Source of the DNA: Paracentrotus lividus
Lineage: Eukaryota; Echinodermata; Echinoidea; Camarodonta; Echinidae
Direction: 5' to 3'
Length of the DNA: 64,000 nucleotides
NCBI GenBank assembly: GCA_940671915.1
Contig: CALNVZ010002100.1
Coordinates: 6,573,302-6,637,301, forward strand
In this document: positions 59,758 through 64,000 of the stretch, in pieces
Numbering within the stretch: position 1 is the first letter of the stretch
How the letters are laid out: the number at the start of each line of letters is the position of its first letter
The notes under the pieces: generated by a model
Database searches by the model: none
What the model was told of the DNA's origin: nothing
What the model saw: only the letters and a program-made list of their open reading frames with translations
Translations under genes and position numbers: made by a program

Positions 59758-60362
59758 CCGGTTCCCAGCTGGTGAGACTGGAATAACGCGCATGTAAGCT
59801 GGCGTGACGGCTGTGACAGTTGTGTCTAGAGTGAGAGGCGGGACGGGTGTGCCCGGTGTTACGGGCGTGCTTGGTGAGATGGGGCTAGATGTGTAGTGAG
59901 GTGGTTCAGGTGGGTTTTGGTGAGTGCCTTTCCCTGATGGGGTGGTAACTTCCCTTCTAAGCTTCTCATATTCACCCTCGGGTCGCACGTCGGACATGTC
60001 CAATTCTACGTAGGAGCCCCCCACTGCCCCTCCTACCGGGTGTTCCTTAATAGACTCGTACACAGGAGGGGGATCATCAGGGGGTAGGTTAGGGTGCGTG
60101 AAACCAGAAACCCCCATATATTCGTGATTTATGTCCGAGACGGGATGTTCTTGGTACCGAGGCGTTGAATTATCTCTTGGGATGAGATCGTTTTGGGAGC
60201 AGAACTCAGGGTTGGTTGGTGCTGCGACTGATGCATTCCTACTGCTTCGGTAAACCACCACACAAACCAAGAATGCGATGAGACCAAAAGCGATGGTAAG
60301 ACTAATACTCAGAGCAATGATAAGTATGTTATTATCGTCTAGAGATAGTTGGGGTTCAGTTA
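59758..60362 (-). CDS. Gene 3 transmembrane and cytoplasmic exon
   Basis: On the minus strand the acceptor is tttttatcttacag and the donor CGG|gtaagt; phase 1 to 0. About 201 residues. Key positions on the plus strand: TM about 60249-60326, YESI 60049-60060, YVEL 60001-60012, YEKL about 59959-59970. If the donor is skipped the frame adds nine residues and stops at 59728-59730 inside the transposon tip. Confidence 0.75.
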
Positions 60363-60390
60363 CTGTAAGATAAAAATTAAAATAAATAAC

Positions 60391-60476
<86 letters not shown>

Positions 60477-63372
60477 TTTTTTTTAGTGGTGACACACTGT
60501 GAAAGTGGGCCAAAACCACACAGTCGACTCTGTGAACAGAATGTGCGGGTCCTTCACAGTGTGACGACTGTGTGGATTTGACCCATTGTCATTGTCGGTA
60601 CTGGAAAAAGTACCACACAATGTGACCACACTGTGTCACAGTGTGTTCAGACTGTGGAACACTGTAGAACATTGTGTTGTCTTTTTTTCGGCGGGGACAT
60701 ACACCGGGTAAATAAACCCCTCAATGTCTGATTCAAATGATTATTACATGATTACTTTAAATTAGACAGTAACTTTGTCCCTGAGAAAAAAATCTATAGC
60801 CATGGTGCTTCCTACGTGTATATGCAGACTATGTGGATGTAGCTGCTACTTCATAGGATAATTGGTTTATTAAGAGACACAATACAAGATGACATGGTCT
60901 GAACCCTCACGACTCCGAAGGCGATGCAGAACTTGATGATGACGCGATACAATGGCTACCAAAAAACTTCTCTGATCTTGAGCTCCTTACACCCATGAAT
61001 GATATGACTTTTTAAAGTATTAAAATATTAGAACGATTAATAAAGTTGGCAACTTATAATGGGAATCTCACAATATGAGCAATCTTCCTACCTCCCCTCA
61101 AAAATATTGTGAAGAAAAAACAATTGCTTACCTGGTTCAGTTGGCCGCGATGTAGGCTTGGTTTCTATTAATAAAGCGTGGAAAAGTTTTATTATTTACT
61201 TTCATTAGATTTTAATTTTCTTATGCACTCGTATAAGTAGCATAAAATATAAATATTTTTCAGACAATGAATCATAAATAAGCAATGGTCTATTAATTAT
61301 TATTTAAAAACAAGAGATAATCAAAAACTTAAGTATCATACTTTATCGAACGTAATTACAAGTAATTTGCTTGAAAAAATCATGGTCCCCGTTAAAACTC
61401 ATATAAAAGGGTAATACAGTTATTAAACAGATTGGATAACTTATTGAAAGACAAAAATATATATATTACGATGATATTAATAATGTATAGGAAGATGGTG
61501 ATGACATTGATGACGATGATGATGAAGATGATGATTGAAGTAAATACGTTTTGTTGGAAATAGAAACGGGGTACTGTCATATTTTAAAGCAAATTTCTTA
61601 TGGTAATAACCCTTCTTCAGCAATGTCACATTATGTTTTGACTAACTGTAGGCCTATTTATCATCTTGTATTTCTTGAAAATAATTTACTGTTAAAGGAT
61701 CGTTTTGATCATGATTCATTGTCAGTATGTTCAATATTTAATCCAATATGCAATATGCCACAAGTGTAAACTTTCTGAAGCACATTGAAAATGCGATGGA
61801 AATCAGGAGCAATCGTTAAAATACCTTGTTTTGATCAGTCATGTTCTAGAGGTTATCTAAAGATTATGTCCGTGCTATGATTTTTTTCCCTCAATATACA
61901 GTCTGTAGTTCAAAGAAATCAAAAGCTATTAATGTCTTGCTAATATGCTTACCAATGTGAGATGAAGTACGGGATGTGGATATTCCCAGTGTAGATTTAA
62001 CAGTTGACGATGTTTCTAAAGAATAACGTAATAAAAATGTCCATTGCCTTATTTATACAATGGTGATTGCAACTTTAATATTCAAAGTATGGCTTTCAAC
62101 TCTTGACGTCACAAATTACATAGTCACGAGTGTTTTTGGTAGGGGATAGCCATAGGTAATATTTCTGACAGTGAAAAACAATTAGTGTAACATTACCCAA
62201 TACTCAACAATGCCCACACGCGCCGCCATTGAACATAATAGAAGGACTTTGATTTTGCTACTAATATTTTCCTAGGTACACAGTGTAAGTTTTAATCTTA
62301 ACCATTAAAGAACTTCTTATTATAATACACTGTAAACTATAAGGAAAAGGAATGGTTTTTAACCGTTTTTGAAAGTCATTCAATAATGAATTAGAATTTT
62401 GGATGTTTTAATCCTTGGAGTTTGGAAAGACATAAAATTCCTTGTTCAAACATGTGTAAAATTTTAAAAATTCATTAGTTAATCATCTTATATTAATTTG
62501 GATATAAACTTCTCATTCGAACACAAACAAAGTAAAACAGTAACTCTACAAAAAAAGTACATTATATAGGTTCTAAATTTGTGTACTTTTTACACAAAAT
62601 CAAAACCATAAGAAATGACAGTTCCACGTGTTGGATTGAAATACATGAACCATAAGACGTATATACAGAATTACATGCACTGCCTCTTCTCTCTTGGTGT
62701 TTTTTTTTTCTACTTTTCCCCCATTTTTCCTTTTAACTTTTTTACAACTTAATATCAGTAACGAAAAAGTAAACAAACAAGGTATGTAATTCTTACCACT
62801 GCGATATGTAGTACGGGATGTTGATGTTTTCAGAGTAGATTTAACAGGTGTCGATGTTTCTAAAATAATAATAAAATATTGTCCTTTCACTCGTGACGTC
62901 ACAAATTACATGGTCACCACTTTTTTTTTCTTCTTTTTTTTTGGGGGGATAGGTAATATTTCTGACAATGAAAAACAATCCTTGTAAAATCACCAAATAT
63001 CTAGCAGAGCCCATACTCTCCAATGAACATAATCAAACTTTGCCTTTACTCTCGCACTGTAAAAATACATTTTGAGAAAGGGAATTCAATTTTACACTTG
63101 ATATTTATCTAAGGTACAATAATGTTTTTTTTTTGCGTCATAGCCTACTTCATCATAATATTAAACTTTGATTATATCAAATGAATTCCAAGTAAACTTT
63201 TCTATTTAATGGTATTATGCACTATGAACAAAGAAAATGATGGATTTTCATCTTCAAGATAACATCAAAGGCCATTTACTGAAGAACGAAGAAAAACTTT
63301 TGACCTTTTGATTATTGCATGGATTCTACCATGATTATTGGAAAGTCATACCTGATATCGTTGTAGTGTCTG
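59758..63372 (-). CDS. Single-pass receptor-like protein with S/T-rich stalk and ITAM-like tail (partial)
   Basis: I do not recognise a named gene. Exons on the minus strand in transcript order: 63372-63352, 62859-62797, 62015-61953, 61164-61132, 60362-59758. Every one starts in phase 1 and all but the last end in phase 1. The four small exons code for a Ser/Thr/Pro-rich, probably O-glycosylated stalk. The last begins VTEPQLSLDDNN, then one membrane helix (ILIIALSISLTIAFG onward, ~26 residues), a short basic stop (YRSSRN) and a ~165-residue tail. The tail has YMGV, PPPVYESI (PPxY), YVEL-x10-YEKL (ITAM-like spacing), PPEPP and SPSTPVTPGTPVPP (SH3-type) and YMRV. This suggests a type I receptor signalling through tyrosine phosphorylation. 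The extracellular domain and signal peptide are beyond the right edge. The 3' end is uncertain: a consensus donor follows, but the next exon was not found. Confidence 0.6.
60393..60720 (-). mobile_element. Poly(A)-tailed retroposon next to the gene 3 acceptor
   Basis: On the minus strand the insert runs from a CGGGTAAATAA-type region through a GGCGGGGACATACACC complement and CACAGTGTG-rich DNA to an 82-nt A tract (plus-strand T at 60393-60474; 41 nt in the block C1 copy at 57146-57186). It ends about 30 nt upstream of the exon acceptor. Family unknown. Confidence 0.5.
60484..60680. repeat. CACAGTG/CACTGTG motif cluster
   Basis: At least ten short copies of CACTGTG, CACAGTG, GACTGTG or close variants in 200 bases, several forming small palindromes. 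Duplicated in block C1 at about 57200-57380. Confidence 0.7.
61132..61164 (-). CDS. Gene 3 stalk exon, 33 nt
   Basis: Minus-strand acceptor ttaatag, donor CCAG|gtaagc, phase 1 to 1. Encodes ETKPTSRPTEPG. Confidence 0.65.
61953..62015 (-). CDS. Gene 3 stalk exon, 63 nt (repeat type)
   Basis: Minus-strand acceptor ttctttag, donor ATTG|gtaagc, phase 1 to 1. Encodes ETSSTVKSTLGISTSRTSS plus three residues. Homologous to 62797-62859. Confidence 0.68.
62797..62859 (-). CDS. Gene 3 stalk exon, 63 nt (repeat type)
   Basis: Minus-strand acceptor attattttag, donor AGTG|gtaaga, phase 1 to 1. Encodes ETSTPVKSTLKTSTSRTTY plus three residues. The flanking introns are also duplicated. Confidence 0.68.
63352..63372 (-). 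CDS. Gene 3 micro-exon, 21 nt
   Basis: Minus-strand acceptor tttgtttttaag, donor TCAG|gtatga, phase 1 to 1. Encodes ADTTTISG. Short, so support is from splice borders, phase and composition. Confidence 0.45.
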
Positions 63373-64000
63373 CTTAAAAACAAAAGAAACAAAGAAAAAC
63401 TAGGTTTATACTTTTGTGCTTCATTATTAACTCATTTTGGACTGCTTCTTGCAGATCATCGCAAACAAAAAGACATTTTACGCACGAAAACTATTTGCTA
63501 ATAATGAATATTCAATTATCTTTAAGGTTAATATTTAATGAGCGTTAGACATTTCCAATGAGAATGTACAGTATCTGTAAGTACTCCTCGATATCCAAGA
63601 ACAATCCATTCTCATTTGTTAGAAATTTAACTTTTCATAAGAATGAAATATATCCTTTGTAAGTAATTCATTTTAATTTCAGAAATTTAGATAAAATGAA
63701 AAAAATAAAATAAATAAAGCATACGTCACATCATTAACAGGGACTTGATGTGTCTCCATTGAAATCTTTTTAACGTTTGTTATTCTGACTTCATTTATGC
63801 TCTATCCGAAAAAAGATAAAGATTAACATCCACATGATTATATATGATTCCCTAAACCAAATTATGTATTTGTACTAGATATTTATGCTTGATTTAGGAA
63901 ACACAACATCAAGCACAAATAAAAATTATTTCTCAACAATATGTAGAGATTTTGAATGGTGTGAAGGGTGATGAAAGGATTTCAAATTTTTTTTTTAAAT
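63373..64000. other. Gene 3 intron, no further exon placed
   Basis: AT-rich. A possible coding snatch on the minus strand near 63725-63765 ends in GTATGC but lacks an acceptor, so it was not called. Confidence 0.5.

Larger units (their letters stand above)
58592..61882 (+). repeat. Duplicated block C, copy 2
   Basis: Starts AATGAATCAGGGATCAATA exactly where copy 1 ends (GTGCTATGATTT) and continues into unique DNA at its right end. This copy carries the intact coding exon. Confidence 0.92.
61940..63120 (-). repeat. ~850-bp tandem duplication carrying the 63-nt exon
   Basis: Besides the exon, downstream blocks recur: TGACGTCACAAATTACAT (62104 and 62895), GGTAATATTTCTGACA (62154 and 62952), CATTGAACATAAT-type and CTAGGTACA-type sequence. 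Clear divergence shows this duplication is old and real, unlike blocks A to C. Confidence 0.75.

Noticed and set aside
60363..60519. N-terminal Met and poly-Lys extension of the gene 3 exon ORF
   Set aside because: The Lys run is the poly(A) tract of a retroposon in the intron; a consensus acceptor separates it from the coding exon.
63725..63765. Possible further gene 3 exon ending before GTATGC
   Set aside because: No acceptor AG at a fitting position and one of the frames has an immediate stop.
1..64000. CRISPR arrays, tRNA or rRNA genes, bacterial operons
   Set aside because: None seen; direct repeats present are microsatellites, minisatellites or duplicated blocks, and all genes have spliceosomal introns.

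Overview
Animal (metazoan) genomic DNA, AT-rich, with GT-AG introns, many microsatellites and a dense load of small DNA transposons. The best preserved gene is a TRPV channel of the Inactive/OSM-9 - Nanchung/OCR class found in invertebrates, so the source is an invertebrate. An echinoderm or other marine invertebrate is my best guess, but the window alone does not prove it.

Three protein genes can be modelled. (1) 979-8882, plus strand: TRABD, a TraB/PrgY/TIKI-fold protein, missing its 5' end, with seven phase-consistent exons. Its last exon lies in a four-copy tandem array that a 1.77-kb transposon has split. (2) 17620-44010, plus strand: a TRPV channel in 15 exons, all splice phases compatible, 834 codons. 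The order is ankyrin repeats, S1-S4, S5-pore-S6 and a basic tail. The filter position reads G-R-Y-G, with Arg where acidic or neutral residues are usual. (3) 59758-63372, minus strand, extending past the right edge: a single-pass membrane protein. It has a Ser/Thr-rich stalk made of tiny phase-1 exons, one membrane helix, and a tail with PPxY, proline-rich stretches and a YxxI/YxxL/YxxL series whose last two members match ITAM spacing. I consider it a candidate immune-type or phagocytic receptor. Genes 2 and 3 converge.

Between and inside the genes lie at least a dozen TIR or fold-back elements: 847-bp and 843-bp copies of one palindrome in introns 1 and 2 of TRPV, a 1.27-kb palindrome, a TTAA-flanked palindrome, a 3.5-kb TA-flanked element, a 1.19-kb element, ~1.0-kb elements at 44.9, 55.5 and 58.7 kb, and several small MITEs. 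No transposase ORF was seen.

From about 46.6 to 61.9 kb the sequence is three successive head-to-tail block duplications (A, B, C; about 2.1-2.6, 1.95 and 3.25 kb). The copies differ mainly by single-base indels and homopolymer lengths, and a 25-N gap sits at one block edge. This looks like false assembly duplication, so the broken second copy of the gene 3 transmembrane exon (56.5-57.1 kb) is probably not a real paralogue.
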